A stretch of 64,000 nt of DNA from Cellulomonas sp. Leaf334 (GCF_001424195.1 NZ_LMOO01000001.1:1591965-1655964), one strand, 5' to 3'; positions 44,275-53,897 are shown, counted from the stretch's first letter. Notes: generated from the letters alone by a model not told the origin. Program-made: numbers and translations.

Positions 44275-45413
44275 CGGCGCACCTGGTCACCGGCATCGGC
44301 GAGCTGGTCACGCACGACCCCCGGTTCGGCGGCCCGCTCCGCGACGCGGCGCTCGTCGCGCAGGACGGCGTCGTCGTCTGGGTCGGACCGTCCGGCGAGG
44401 AACCGGCCGCCGACGCCCGCACGGACCTGGGCGGCGCCGCGGTGGTCCCCGGTTTCGTCGACTCCCACACGCACCTGGTCTTCGCGGGCGACCGCGCGGC
44501 CGAGTTCGAGGCGCGCATGTCCGGCCTCCCGTACACGGGCGGCGGCATCGCGACGACGGTCGCCGCCACACGCGCGGCGTCCGACGACGACCTGCGCCGA
44601 CGTCTCGCGGCCCTCGTGGCCGAGGCGCGCGCGCTGGGCACGACGACGGTCGAGGTCAAGAGCGGCTACGGCCTCGACGTCGACACCGAGCAGCGCCTGC
44701 TCCGGCTGGCGCGCGAGGTCACGACGGAGACCACGTTCCTGGGTGCGCACGTCGTCCCGCCCGGCACCGACCGCGCCGAGTACCTCGCCCTGGTCACCGG
44801 CCCGATGCTCGCCGCCTGCGCGCCGCTCGCGCGCTGGGCCGACGTGTTCTGCGAGCCGGCGAGCCCGATCGCGTTCGACGGCGACGAGGCCCGGGAGGTC
44901 CTCGAGGCCGCCGCGCGGGCGGGGCTGGGCCTGCGCGTGCACGGCAACCAGCTCGGCCACGGGCCGGGCGCACAGCTCGCGGTCGAGCTCGGTGCCGCGA
45001 GCGTCGACCACTGCACCTACCTCACCGACGACGACGTCAGCGCGCTGGCCGGCTCGGGCACCGTCGCCACCCTGCTGCCCGGCGTCGAGTTCTCCACCCG
45101 CTCGCCGTACCCGGACGCCCGCCGCCTGCTCGATGCCGGGGTCGAGGTGGCCCTGGCGAGCGACTGCAACCCCGGCACCTGCTTCTCGACGTCGATGCCG
45201 CTGATGATCGCGCTCGCGGTCCGCGAGATGCGGATGACCGTCACCGAGGCGCTCCGCGCGGCCACCCTCGGCGGCGCCCGCGCGCTGCGTCGTGACGACG
45301 TCGGCCACCTGCGCCTCGGCGCCCGGGCGGACCTCGCCGTGCTCGACGCCCCGACCCACCGCCACCTGGCCTACCGCCCGGGCGTCCCCATCGCGCGGGG
45401 TCTGAGGCTCTAG
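44271..45413 (+). CDS. hutI: Imidazolonepropionase
   Basis: This 380-residue metal-dependent amidohydrolase opens imidazolonepropionate to N-formiminoglutamate. It shows [61 protein letters not shown], and [26 protein letters not shown] lies before the ATG at 44271. It is the last hut gene; its TAG overlaps the TAG of the convergent old yellow enzyme gene in a shared CTAG. Confidence 0.97.
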   Translation: MTAHLVTGIGELVTHDPRFGGPLRDAALVAQDGVVVWVGPSGEEPAADARTDLGGAAVVPGFVDSHTHLVFAGDRAAEFEARMSGLPYTGGGIATTVAATRAASDDDLRRRLAALVAEARALGTTTVEVKSGYGLDVDTEQRLLRLAREVTTETTFLGAHVVPPGTDRAEYLALVTGPMLAACAPLARWADVFCEPASPIAFDGDEAREVLEAAARAGLGLRVHGNQLGHGPGAQLAVELGAASVDHCTYLTDDDVSALAGSGTVATLLPGVEFSTRSPYPDARRLLDAGVEVALASDCNPGTCFSTSMPLMIALAVREMRMTVTEALRAATLGGARALRRDDVGHLRLGARADLAVLDAPTHRHLAYRPGVPIARGLRL

Positions 45414-46480
45414 GCCCAGGTGGCCCGCGCGTACTGCGGCTGCCACGAGCCGAGGTCCGTGACGCCGAGCTCGTGCGCGGCGCGCAGCGGCCAGAACGGG
45501 TCGCGCAGGCCCTCGCGGCCCAGCAGGATCGCGTCCGCCGACCCGTCGGCCAGGACCGCCTCCGCCTGCGCCGGGTCCGTCAGGAGACCGACCGCGGCGA
45601 CGGGCAGCGCCGACGTCTCGCGCACCTCGCGCGCGGCCGGGACCTGGTAGCCGGGGCCGACGGGGATCTCCGCGGGCGCGTTGCCACCGGTCGAGACATC
45701 GACCAGGTCCACCCCGTGGCCACCCAGCTCCTTGGCCACCTGCGCGACCTCGTCGACGGTGAGCCCGCCCTCGACCCAGTCGGTCGCGGACAGCCGGACG
45801 AACAGCGGCTTGTGGTCGGGCCACACGGCCCGGACGGCGTCGGTCGTCTCGACGAGCAGGCGTGCGCGGTTCTCCAGCGAGCCGCCGTACTCGTCGTCGC
45901 GCTCGTTGGACAGCGGCGAGAGGAACTGGTGCAGGAGGTAGCCGTGCGCGGCGTGCAGCTCGACGACGTCGAACCCGGCGTCGTCGGCCCGTCGGGCGGC
46001 AGCCGCGAACGCCCCGGGGATGCGCGCGATCTCGTCGAGCGTCAGCGCGTGCGGGGTCGCGAGGCCGGGGAACGCGGTGGCCGACGGGCCGACGGTCGTC
46101 CAGCCGCCCTGGTCCACCGGCACGGAACCACGTCCGGCAGCGAACGGGGAGAACGTCGACGCCTTGCGGCCCGCGTGCGCCAGCTGCACCCCGACCAGGG
46201 TGCCGCGCTCGTGCACGAAGTCGGTGATCCGGCGCCACTCCGCGATGTGCAGGTCGTGCCACAGCCCGGTGTCCTGCGGCGAGATCCGCCCCTCGGGCAC
46301 CACCGCGGTGGCCTCCGCGATCAGCAGCCCGAACCCGCCGGCCGCCCGGGACCCGAGGTGCACCAGGTGCCAGTCGTTCGGGCTGCCGTCGACCGCCGAG
46401 TACTGGCACATCGGTGCCAGCCAGGCACGGTTGGCGAACGTGGTGCCGCGCAGGGTCAGCGGCGAGAAGAGGAGGGTCAC
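45410..46480 (-). CDS. NADH:flavin oxidoreductase, old yellow enzyme family (YqjM-like)
   Basis: This 356-residue FMN enzyme begins [20 protein letters not shown], with MCQYSA carrying the Cys of thermophilic-like (YqjM) OYEs. It continues with [11 protein letters not shown] (FMN/substrate His and Arg), [37 protein letters not shown] and [16 protein letters not shown]. It reduces activated C=C double bonds with NAD(P)H. GTG at 46480 is chosen by alignment of the typical N-terminus; no Shine-Dalgarno precedes it. It is divergent from the formate/nitrite transporter gene. Confidence 0.93.
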   Translation of the reverse strand: MTLLFSPLTLRGTTFANRAWLAPMCQYSAVDGSPNDWHLVHLGSRAAGGFGLLIAEATAVVPEGRISPQDTGLWHDLHIAEWRRITDFVHERGTLVGVQLAHAGRKASTFSPFAAGRGSVPVDQGGWTTVGPSATAFPGLATPHALTLDEIARIPGAFAAAARRADDAGFDVVELHAAHGYLLHQFLSPLSNERDDEYGGSLENRARLLVETTDAVRAVWPDHKPLFVRLSATDWVEGGLTVDEVAQVAKELGGHGVDLVDVSTGGNAPAEIPVGPGYQVPAAREVRETSALPVAAVGLLTDPAQAEAVLADGSADAILLGREGLRDPFWPLRAAHELGVTDLGSWQPQYARATWA

Positions 46481-46566
46481 GTGCGGTCGCAACCGCGGCG
46501 GGCCGTCACGGATTCCCGGGCCCTTCGGCCCTCCCCGCGGCCGCGGGCCGACGCGACGATGAACGG

Positions 46567-47400
46567 GTGCTGAGCATCCCCGACACGGTCGACGCCCAGG
46601 CGGTCGCCGCGCGCCACAAGGTGGACCTCCTGGCCACACCGGGCCTGTTCCTGGTGCGGACCATGCTCGCCGGGGCGTACATCGGCATCGGCGTCCTCAT
46701 CATGGCCACCGCGGGAGGTCCGCTGGCCGTGGCCGGGTCGCCGTTCACGCCGCTGGTGCAGGGCCTGGTGTTCGGCGTCGCGCTCACCGTGGTCCTGGTC
46801 GCCGGGGCCGAGCTGGCCACCTCCGCGATGATGACGCTGACCCAGGGCGCGCTGCGCGGCGTCGTCACCTGGGGGCGCGCGGGGCTGACCCTGCTCGCCT
46901 GCCTGGGCGGGAACCTGCTCGGGGCCCTGCTGTTCGCGTTCCTCGTGCACCTGTCCGGGGTCCTCGCGCCGGGCACGCCCGGCGGGACCGTCCTCGCGGG
47001 GATGGTCGAGCACAAGGCCCACACGACGTCGGTGCAGCTGTTCGTCCGCGGGATCCTGTGCAACCTGCTGGTCTGCCTGGCCGTCTGGGGTGCGGCCCGG
47101 CTGCGCAGCGAGGGGGCCCGCCTCGTGGTCGTCTTCGGCTGCGTGATGGTGTTCATCACCTCCGGCTTCGAGCACGTCGTCGCCAACATGACGACGTTCT
47201 CGCTCGGTCTGTACGGCGGCCTGCCGGGTGCCGACGTGGTCGAGATGGCCCGGAACCTCGCGCTCGTCGGGCTCGGCAACCTCGTCGGCGGCGCCCTCCT
47301 CGTCGGCGCCGCGTACGCGTACGGCAGCCATCCCGCGCAGACACCTCGTCAGCCGGTCGCCGCCGCCGCGCCGGTCGACCTCCGTGCGTCCTTGTCCTGA
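46567..47400 (+). CDS. Formate/nitrite transporter family protein
   Basis: This 277-residue membrane protein has six spans in the FNT (aquaporin-like pentamer) pattern: LVRTMLAGAYIGIGVLIMAT, GAELATSAMMTLTQGALRG, and late VFITSGFEHVVANMTTFSLG with the conserved His after SGFEH. FNT channels pass formate, nitrite or hydrosulfide. Which anion is used here is not clear and no nitrite or formate enzyme is nearby. GTG at 46567 is chosen by protein start; the ribosome-binding site is weak. An 8-bp hairpin follows the stop. Confidence 0.92.
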   Translation: MLSIPDTVDAQAVAARHKVDLLATPGLFLVRTMLAGAYIGIGVLIMATAGGPLAVAGSPFTPLVQGLVFGVALTVVLVAGAELATSAMMTLTQGALRGVVTWGRAGLTLLACLGGNLLGALLFAFLVHLSGVLAPGTPGGTVLAGMVEHKAHTTSVQLFVRGILCNLLVCLAVWGAARLRSEGARLVVVFGCVMVFITSGFEHVVANMTTFSLGLYGGLPGADVVEMARNLALVGLGNLVGGALLVGAAYAYGSHPAQTPRQPVAAAAPVDLRASLS

Positions 47401-47428
47401 TCGCGCCCGTTGTGCCAGGGTGTGCGCG

Positions 47429-47446
47429 CGTCGGCGGACGCCGACG
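47429..47446. terminator. 8-bp hairpin after the formate/nitrite transporter gene
   Basis: Positions 47429-47436 pair with 47439-47446 around a 2-nt loop, starting 28 bp after the stop codon. There is no T-tract, so termination is only probable. Confidence 0.45.
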
Positions 47447-47471
47447 TGGGGCTCGATCATCAGGGGTGAAG

Positions 47472-47942
47472 ATGCACGTCACGAGCAGAATCGATCGTCC
47501 AGCAGGCGTCGGGTCGAGGGCGGTGCGTCGAGTCGGAGTCGCCTCGGCGACGTTGGGTCTCGTCCTGGCGTCGGTCGTCGTCACCGCAGTCCCGGCGTCC
47601 GCGGCGTACTCCCGGTGCGACAGGCTGTCGACCGTCTCGATCCGCGGCCAGTGGGTGGATGCTCCGGCGTTCTACAACCCCAACACCGGCGCGACGACGA
47701 CCACGTGCTCGCTCTGGCAGACGACTCGGTACAGCCACGTCGTCCAGGAGCTCCAGTTCCACCTCGCCAACTGCTACCCGGCCCCGGTGGCGCAGGACGG
47801 GTACTACGGCCCGCAGACCGTAGCCGCGGTCAAGGCCGTGCAGCGCGAGCACGGGCTGGACCCCGACGGGGTGTACGGCCCGAAGACGCGGGACGCCATG
47901 CGGTGGAAGAAGCAGCCGGTCCACATCCCCGGCTGCATCTGA
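47472..47942 (+). CDS. Secreted peptidoglycan-binding domain protein
   Basis: This 156-residue exoprotein has an N-terminal signal peptide (basic start, then VGVASATLGLVLASVVVTAV, cleavage after PASA) and a PG_binding_1 domain at about residues 88-150: VVQELQFHLANCY, QDGYYGPQTVAAVKAVQREH, LDPDGVYGPKTRDAM. It likely binds cell-wall peptidoglycan; no catalytic domain is present. Four cysteines may form two disulfides. Start ATG 47472 (GTG 47466 is also in frame). A very long 27-bp hairpin follows immediately after the stop. Confidence 0.85.
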   Translation: MHVTSRIDRPAGVGSRAVRRVGVASATLGLVLASVVVTAVPASAAYSRCDRLSTVSIRGQWVDAPAFYNPNTGATTTTCSLWQTTRYSHVVQELQFHLANCYPAPVAQDGYYGPQTVAAVKAVQREHGLDPDGVYGPKTRDAMRWKKQPVHIPGCI

Positions 47943-47945
47943 CCG

Positions 47946-48008
47946 GTCTCGTCCGCGGTGCCGTCCTCGTCGGCGCCGCGGACGAGGACGGCACCGCGGA
48001 CGAGACCA
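47946..48008. terminator. 27-bp perfect inverted repeat just after the peptidoglycan-binding gene
   Basis: Positions 47946-47972 are perfectly complementary to 47982-48008 around a 9-nt GC-rich loop, beginning 3 bp after the stop codon. This is far longer than a usual terminator stem. It may be a strong terminator or mRNA 3' stabiliser, or the remains of a small palindromic element. Confidence 0.7.
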
Positions 48009-48137
48009 CATCGGACATGTCCGGCTCGGGCGCGCTGCCCAGCGACCGGGACCCGCTGGCAATACGGTGACTCGCAACAGCGGCGTCACCCGACGCCGCC
48101 CGACCTCGCCCGCACAGGCCCCCTCCGAGGAGCACGC

Positions 48138-49283
48138 ATGAGCACCTCCGACCCGCACCGCCCCGGCGGCGCAACAGACGGACCCGACGAGACGACGGAC
48201 ACGGGCACGGACGCGACGCCCGAGTCGTCCACGTCCGTCGAGGAGACGACACCCGCCGCCGACGACGCCGGCAGCCACGAGGTCGCGCCGACCGTCGAGA
48301 CCCTGGACCCGCCCACGCCGGACGAGCCGGACCCGACGCCCGCCACGACACCTGAGCCCGCGAAGGCTCCCGAGCCGGTGACGCCCGCCGAACCCGTCGC
48401 AGGCACGATCGACGCCGACCTGCCGTCGGACACGAGCACGACCTCGACCACCCCCGTGACCGCGGCGACGGCTGCCGGTGCCGCGGCGACCACCGCCCGG
48501 ACGCCGACCACGACCACGACCGAGCCCGGCACGGACACCGGTCGGCACGCGATCGTCCGACCTGCTCCCACCCCTCCCGACGAGCCGGGTGCGGACACGG
48601 CGGCGCCCGTCGAGCCTCCCCCGGACCCGGTCACGTCCTCGACGCCGACGCCGACGCCGACGCCGGACCACGACACACCCGAGCCGGTCGCCACGCCCGC
48701 TGCCGCACCTGTCGCCGCCCTCCCCCCGGCCTCCGCGCCGACACCGGCGACGACCGCCGCACCCGTCGCCGGAGAGGACGACCGGCTCTTCCCCGACCCG
48801 AGCGCACCGCGCAGCACCTCGGTCGGCTCGCACGTCCTGGGCGTCATCGTGGGCCTGGTCCTCGCCCCGATCGGCGTCGCGGTGCTGCTCCTGGGCGAGT
48901 CCCGGATCCTGCAGGCGCAGGTCAGCGGCTGGGACGCGTCCACCGAGGTCATGGGCATCGTGCTCGTCTCGCTCGGCCTGCTGCTCCTCGGCTGCGTGCT
49001 GCTGCTGGCGCTGTGGACCCCGGCGGTCCCGATCACGGGCGGTGCCGTGCTGACCCTCGCGGGCATCGTCTACCTGTACCTGCCGTCGGTCGCCCGCGAG
49101 CAGACGCTCAACCTCCTCACGTCGTCGGGCTGGCGCCTCACGGTCACGCAGGTGACCGTCGCAGGGACGTCCGGCATGGTCCTCGCGGTCGGCTTCCTGC
49201 TCCTGCTGGCGGGCATCGTGGCGGGGTCGGCCCGCCGTCGCGGGGTCCGGCTCGGGGAGTTCCGCGAGCGTCACCGCGTCTGA
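48138..49283 (+). CDS. Membrane protein with long Thr/Pro/Glu-rich cytoplasmic or surface N-terminal region
   Basis: This 381-residue protein is not recognised. Residues 1-225 are low-complexity, rich in Thr, Pro, Ala, Asp and Glu (e.g. TPTPTPTPDHDTPEPVA). Residues about 232-365 contain four membrane spans (HVLGVIVGLVLAPIGVAVLL, VMGIVLVSLGLLLLGCVLLL and two more), and the C-terminus is basic (SARRRGVRLGEFRERHRV). The ATG at 48138 has GAGGAG upstream. No catalytic motif is seen; a structural or envelope role is possible. It is followed, 92 bp later, by acs. Confidence 0.75.
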   Translation: MSTSDPHRPGGATDGPDETTDTGTDATPESSTSVEETTPAADDAGSHEVAPTVETLDPPTPDEPDPTPATTPEPAKAPEPVTPAEPVAGTIDADLPSDTSTTSTTPVTAATAAGAAATTARTPTTTTTEPGTDTGRHAIVRPAPTPPDEPGADTAAPVEPPPDPVTSSTPTPTPTPDHDTPEPVATPAAAPVAALPPASAPTPATTAAPVAGEDDRLFPDPSAPRSTSVGSHVLGVIVGLVLAPIGVAVLLLGESRILQAQVSGWDASTEVMGIVLVSLGLLLLGCVLLLALWTPAVPITGGAVLTLAGIVYLYLPSVAREQTLNLLTSSGWRLTVTQVTVAGTSGMVLAVGFLLLLAGIVAGSARRRGVRLGEFRERHRV

Positions 49284-49375
49284 GCCGGGAGCATGGGCAG
49301 GCCGGGTCTCCGGCTAGAGTGCGGTCCGGACCCCGGTCCACCTGCATCGACGTCGCTGCACAGGAGGTGGTCCTC

Positions 49376-51376
49376 GTGACCGACACCACGCCCGAGACCC
49401 ACGAGCCCGGGCTCGAGAACCTGCTCACGGAGGACCGCCGGTTCCCACCGAGCGCCGAGTTCGTCGCCCAGGCCAACGCCCAGCGGGGGTTGTACGCGTG
49501 GGCCAACGCCGACCGGCCCAGCTTCTGGGCGGAGCAGGCGCGTGAGCTGCTGACCTGGGAGAAGCCGTTCGAGGAGGTCCTCGACTGGTCGAAGGCGCCG
49601 TTCGCGCGCTGGTTCGCCGACGGCACGCTCAACGCGGCGTACAACGCGGTGGACCGGCACGTCGAGGCGGGCAACGGCGACCGGGTCGCCCTGCACTTCG
49701 AGGGTGAGGGTGGCGACACCCGCACGGTCACGTACGCCGAGCTGCAGCGCGAGGTGTCCCAGGCGGCCAACGCGTTCACGGCGCTGGGGGTGGGCACGGG
49801 TGACCGCGTCGCCATCTACCTGCCGCTGATCCCCGAGGCGGTCGTGACGATGCTGGCGTGCGCGCGCATCGGCGCCCCGCACTCGGTCGTGTTCGGCGGG
49901 TTCTCCGCCGAGGCTCTGAGCACACGGATCAACGACGCGGAGGCCAAGCTCGTCGTCACCGCGGACGGCGGGTACCGCCGCGGGTCCGCGAGCGCGCTGA
50001 AGCCCGCCGTCGACGAGGCGTTGACCAAGGGCACCCCGTCCGTGGAGCACGTGCTCGTCGTGAAGCGCACCGGTCAGGACGTCGCCTGGAACGACGAGGT
50101 CGACGTGTGGTGGTCCGACGTCGTCGACACGGCGAGCGACCAGCACACCCCGGTCGCGGTCGAGGCCGAGCACCCGCTGTTCATCCTCTACACGTCGGGC
50201 ACCACCGGGAAGCCGAAGGGCATCTTCCACACCACCGGCGGCTACCTGACGCAGGCGGCGTACACGCACCGCAACGTGTTCGACCTCAAGCCCGAGACGG
50301 ACGTCTACTGGTGCACGGCCGACGTCGGCTGGATCACCGGGCACACGTACGTCGTCTACGGGCCGCTGATCAACGGCGCCACGCAGGTCATCTACGAGGG
50401 CACTCCCGACACCCCGCACCGGGGCCGCTGGTGGGAGATCATCCAGAAGTACAAGGTCTCCATCCTGTACACCGCCCCGACGGCCATCCGCACGTGCATG
50501 AAGTGGGGCGAGGAGATCCCGAACCAGTTCGACCTGTCGAGCCTGCGCGTGCTCGGGTCGGTGGGTGAGCCCATCAACCCCGAGGCGTGGATGTGGTACC
50601 GCCGGGTCATCGGCGCGGACCGCACCCCGATCGTCGACACGTGGTGGCAGACCGAGACGGGCGCCATCATGATCAGCCCGCTGCCGGGCGTCACGGAGAC
50701 CAAGCCGGGCTCCGCGCAGGTGGCCCTGCCGGGCATCGCGGCGGACGTCGTCGACGACGAGGCGCAGTCGGTGCCCGACGGTGGCGGCGGCTACCTGGTG
50801 CTCACCGAGCCGTGGCCGTCGATGCTGCGCGGCATCTGGGGCGACCCGGAGCGCTACGTCGACACGTACTGGTCCCGGTTCCAGGGCCTGTACTTCGCGG
50901 GCGACGGCGCGAAGAAGGACGCCGACGGCGACATCTGGCTGCTCGGGCGCGTGGACGACGTGATGAACGTGTCCGGTCACCGGCTGTCGACCACCGAGAT
51001 CGAGTCGGCGCTCGTGTCCCACCCGTGGGTCGCGGAGGCGGCCGTCGTCGGTGCGGCCGACGAGACCACCGGTCAGGCGGTCGTCGCGTTCGTCATCCTG
51101 CGCGGGGACGCGGGCGGCGGTGACCAGGAGGCCGACACGGTCCAGACCGAGCTGCGCAACCACGTCGCCAAGGAGATCGGCCCGATCGCGAAGCCGCGGC
51201 AGATCCTCGTCGTCGCGGAGCTGCCGAAGACGCGGTCCGGCAAGATCATGCGCCGCCTCCTGCGCGACGTCGCCGAGAACCGTCAGGTGGGCGATGCGAC
51301 GACGCTCGCGGACTCCTCGGTCATGGACCTGATCGCCCAGGGCCTGTCCGCTCCGGGGGCCAAGCAGGAGGACTAG
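49376..51376 (+). CDS. acs: Acetyl-CoA synthetase (acetate-CoA ligase)
   Basis: This 666-residue enzyme activates acetate to acetyl-CoA via acetyl-AMP. It has the P-loop YTSGTTGKPKG (272-282), PHSVVFGGFSAEAL, WCTADVGWITGHTYVVYGPL, DTWWQTETGAIMISPLPG and the C-terminal PKTRSGKIMRRLLR containing the Lys controlled by acetylation in many bacteria. GTG at 49376 follows CAGGAGG. A TAGAGT -10-like box lies at 49315-49320. The TAG stop overlaps that of the convergent EamA gene in a shared CTAG, and a 14-bp hairpin lies just beyond. Confidence 0.97.
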   Translation: MTDTTPETHEPGLENLLTEDRRFPPSAEFVAQANAQRGLYAWANADRPSFWAEQARELLTWEKPFEEVLDWSKAPFARWFADGTLNAAYNAVDRHVEAGNGDRVALHFEGEGGDTRTVTYAELQREVSQAANAFTALGVGTGDRVAIYLPLIPEAVVTMLACARIGAPHSVVFGGFSAEALSTRINDAEAKLVVTADGGYRRGSASALKPAVDEALTKGTPSVEHVLVVKRTGQDVAWNDEVDVWWSDVVDTASDQHTPVAVEAEHPLFILYTSGTTGKPKGIFHTTGGYLTQAAYTHRNVFDLKPETDVYWCTADVGWITGHTYVVYGPLINGATQVIYEGTPDTPHRGRWWEIIQKYKVSILYTAPTAIRTCMKWGEEIPNQFDLSSLRVLGSVGEPINPEAWMWYRRVIGADRTPIVDTWWQTETGAIMISPLPGVTETKPGSAQVALPGIAADVVDDEAQSVPDGGGGYLVLTEPWPSMLRGIWGDPERYVDTYWSRFQGLYFAGDGAKKDADGDIWLLGRVDDVMNVSGHRLSTTEIESALVSHPWVAEAAVVGAADETTGQAVVAFVILRGDAGGGDQEADTVQTELRNHVAKEIGPIAKPRQILVVAELPKTRSGKIMRRLLRDVAENRQVGDATTLADSSVMDLIAQGLSAPGAKQED

Positions 51377-52206
51377 GCCGGAGCCGGCTCCGATCTCGGA
51401 GCCGGCTCCCCCTCCGCCGCCTCGTTCGCCGGGCTCATCGCGAGCACGACGCACCCGGTGATCGCGAGGACGAGCCCGACGAGCACGCCGGGCAGCATGC
51501 CGTTCGCGACGGTGTCGCCGAGCACCAGCACCCCGACGGCGCCGGGCACGACGACCTCGATCACCGACAGGATCGCGGCGCTGGGCCCGGCGGCCAGCCG
51601 CTCCAGGGCACGCAGGTACCAGAGCGCGCCGACGATCCCGCCGACCACGATGCAGGCCGTCATGGGCTGCCAGAGGGTCGCCCAGATCCCGTCGTGGTGG
51701 TGCGACGCGCGCGCCGCGATCGCGGCTCCGGAGAAGCCGAGCCCGGCGATGGCGGCGAGCAACCAGCCGGGTCCCGACCGGTAGGACACGAGGGCGACGG
51801 CGACGAGCGCACCGGTCGCGACGAGCATGGCCCGCTCGAAGGACTCCGGGGGTGCGACCGCCGGCTGCTCGCCGGAGCCGAGCGCGATGAGCACGAGCGC
51901 GACGATGACGACGACGACCGCCGCGACGTCCAGGCGGCGCATGCGCGCGTGCAGGAGGAACCGGGCCCCCACGACGACCACGACGAGCATCGACGCCATG
52001 ATCGACTGCACGACGAACAGCGGCAGGGTGTTCAGCGCGAGGAGCGAGAGCACGAACCCGACGCCGTCCACCACGAACGCACCGATGACCAGCGGTGTCA
52101 GGACGGCGGCGAGGCCGCGCGCCCGTCGCGTCGCGACCGCCTGCATCAGGGTGCTGGCACCGTAGGCGAGCGCGGACCCGATGGCGCACAGGAGCGAGAC
52201 GATCAC
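51373..52206 (-). CDS. EamA/DMT-superfamily (NIPA-like) membrane transporter
   Basis: This 277-residue protein has about nine to ten hydrophobic segments, e.g. IVSLLCAIGSALAYGASTLM and LPLFVVQSIMASMLVVVVVG, with a duplicated half (WYLRALERLAAGPSAAILSV) as in DMT-superfamily proteins such as NIPA-type putative Mg2+ transporters. Substrate unknown. GTG at 52206 overlaps the stop of the DUF2156 gene. Its last residues (SEPAPRSEPAPA) are encoded by the terminator-like repeat of acs. Confidence 0.8.
   Translation of the reverse strand: MIVSLLCAIGSALAYGASTLMQAVATRRARGLAAVLTPLVIGAFVVDGVGFVLSLLALNTLPLFVVQSIMASMLVVVVVGARFLLHARMRRLDVAAVVVVIVALVLIALGSGEQPAVAPPESFERAMLVATGALVAVALVSYRSGPGWLLAAIAGLGFSGAAIAARASHHHDGIWATLWQPMTACIVVGGIVGALWYLRALERLAAGPSAAILSVIEVVVPGAVGVLVLGDTVANGMLPGVLVGLVLAITGCVVLAMSPANEAAEGEPAPRSEPAPA
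51380..51409. terminator. 14-bp hairpin downstream of acs, inside the 3' end of the EamA gene
   Basis: Positions 51380-51393 pair perfectly with 51396-51409 around a 2-nt loop; each arm also contains the self-palindrome GGAGCCGGCTCC. It starts 4 bp after the acs stop and encodes the last residues of the convergent gene, so it may terminate acs and protect the mRNA end of the other. Confidence 0.65.
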
Positions 52207-53897
52207 GGTGCGGAACCGATGTTCCCGAGGAAGCGCCCGATCACGGGTATCTCCGTGACGCCTTCCGCACCGGCCAGGACGAGGGCCTGCGTCGCGACGA
52301 GCTCGACGGAGTCCAGCACCACGTACCGCGGCACCCAGCCGGGGTCGAACTTCTCGTTGAACGTCGAGAGCGAACCCATCTGGGTGCCCTGCGACAGCCG
52401 CTGGAGGATGGGGCGGGTCAGGGACTCGATGCGGGAGCTCTCGGCAGGGTCACCCTCGAGGACCTCGCGCATCATCGCGAAGTTCAGCCCGAGCCCGCGC
52501 AGACCGGTGTCGGCCAGGTGCGCGATGGTCGCGACGATGTTCGCGTCGATGAGCCCGTTGGGCAGCCCCTCCGTGTCGGTGCGTCGCCGCATGACGTCGA
52601 GCGACCAGCCGCCGATCGCGGTCGCGGGGACCCACTGGCAGAACGCGTCGACGCGTCCCGCGGGATCGCGCGTGACGGAGAGCAGCAGGCCGGTGTCCTC
52701 GGGCTGGAACAGGCGCGAGAGCGTCATGGAGAAGCCCCGCTCGGTCTCGCCGTGCCGGGACTCCTCGCTCATCTGCTCGATCTGCGTGCGCAGGTCGGGC
52801 TCGATCGCCGACGGGTCGTGGAAGGTCGTCGTGTAGCCCGCGCGCTGGATGCGGTTGACCGCCTGCCGCAGCGACTTGTGCGACCGGCCCTCGAGGCTGA
52901 AGGTCGGGCAGTCGACGATGGCCTCGTCGCCGAGGTACACGGTGCGCAGACCGCTCGCCTCGTAGTGCGGGAGCCAGTCGGCGGCGGCCCCGATGACGGT
53001 CACGGACCAGCCGAAGTCGTCGGCGAAGTCGAGGAACTCCGCCCAGACGAGCCCGCGTTCCCCGGGCGGCCCGATCGGGTCCGGGGACACGAGGCACACT
53101 CCCCCGCGCACCGAGTGGGCGACGACGGACGATCCGGTGAAGAACCAGTCCTTGTCGTCCCGCAGCGCGAAGTAGTCGAGCGTCCCGTCGCCGTGCTCCT
53201 GAATCAGGAGCCGTGCCCGCTCACGCTCGTCGTGGTGGTCCTGGGGGCTGAGCCGGCGCGGTTGCCGCGGGGAGAGCAGGGACCAGAGCAGCGCGGCGAC
53301 GAACACCAGGACCAGCGCGTAGGTGAAGGGGGCGACGATCTGCCCGAGCCGCTCGATCTGCGCGTCGGACGGGCCCGTGGTGACGGCCCAGACGGCCAGC
53401 GCGACGACGAGCACCCCGACGAGCACGACGACGGCGACCGTCGAGATCACGGCCCACCGGACGGCGCGGCGCGTCGGCAGCACGGGGAACGCGTCGCGCT
53501 GCGCTGCGAGCCACACGATGCCGACGGCGATCACCAGTGCGGGGACGAGCTCGGGTCCTTTGGCGAGGTGGATGGCGACCGAGACGGCCAGCGTCGCCAG
53601 GGTGCCCAGCCAGGCGAGCCGGTTCCCGCGCCGCAGCCCTCGGGCGGTGAGCAGGAGGACCACCGAGACCAGCGCGAGGGCGGGCCGCGCGGTGTGCACG
53701 GCCAGCTCCGGGACGAGGTCGCGGACGAGACCCATCCGCTCCCAGAGCGGCTCGATCGCCGCCGACAGCAGGCTCAGCACGGCCAGGACCAGCACCGCCC
53801 GGGAGGCGATCTCCCGCACCCGGCCGCGCCTGCGCTGCTCCTCGATCGCCGACGCCCCCGTCGTGGGTGGTCGCTGGACGACGCTGCTCCCCCTCAT
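52203..53897 (-). CDS. DUF2156 (MprF/LysX C-terminal-like) membrane protein
   Basis: This 564-residue protein has N-terminal membrane spans (about residues 35-210, e.g. AVLVLAVLSLLSAAIEPLWE and VISTVAVVVLVGVLVVALAV) followed by a DUF2156 GNAT-like catalytic domain from about 230: ALRDDKDWFFTGSSVVAHSV, VCLVSPDPIGPPGERG, SHKSLRQAVNRIQRAGY and LGLNFAMMREVLEG. DUF2156 is the catalytic domain of phosphatidylglycerol lysyltransferase MprF, so an aminoacyl-lipid transferase role changing envelope charge is plausible. There is no lysyl-tRNA synthetase domain. Start ATG 53897. It is followed by the EamA gene with a GTGA overlap. Confidence 0.87.
   Translation of the reverse strand: MRGSSVVQRPPTTGASAIEEQRRRGRVREIASRAVLVLAVLSLLSAAIEPLWERMGLVRDLVPELAVHTARPALALVSVVLLLTARGLRRGNRLAWLGTLATLAVSVAIHLAKGPELVPALVIAVGIVWLAAQRDAFPVLPTRRAVRWAVISTVAVVVLVGVLVVALAVWAVTTGPSDAQIERLGQIVAPFTYALVLVFVAALLWSLLSPRQPRRLSPQDHHDERERARLLIQEHGDGTLDYFALRDDKDWFFTGSSVVAHSVRGGVCLVSPDPIGPPGERGLVWAEFLDFADDFGWSVTVIGAAADWLPHYEASGLRTVYLGDEAIVDCPTFSLEGRSHKSLRQAVNRIQRAGYTTTFHDPSAIEPDLRTQIEQMSEESRHGETERGFSMTLSRLFQPEDTGLLLSVTRDPAGRVDAFCQWVPATAIGGWSLDVMRRRTDTEGLPNGLIDANIVATIAHLADTGLRGLGLNFAMMREVLEGDPAESSRIESLTRPILQRLSQGTQMGSLSTFNEKFDPGWVPRYVVLDSVELVATQALVLAGAEGVTEIPVIGRFLGNIGSAP

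Noticed and set aside
43422..46409. Minus-strand open frame of 995 codons opposite hutF, hutI and part of the old yellow enzyme gene region
   Set aside because: Runs antisense to two clear hut enzymes and out of frame with the real old yellow enzyme gene; no recognisable domains.
46535..46546. CCGCGGCCGCGG palindrome between old yellow enzyme and formate/nitrite transporter genes
   Set aside because: Such GC palindromes are expected by chance at this composition and it lies at no promoter element I can identify.
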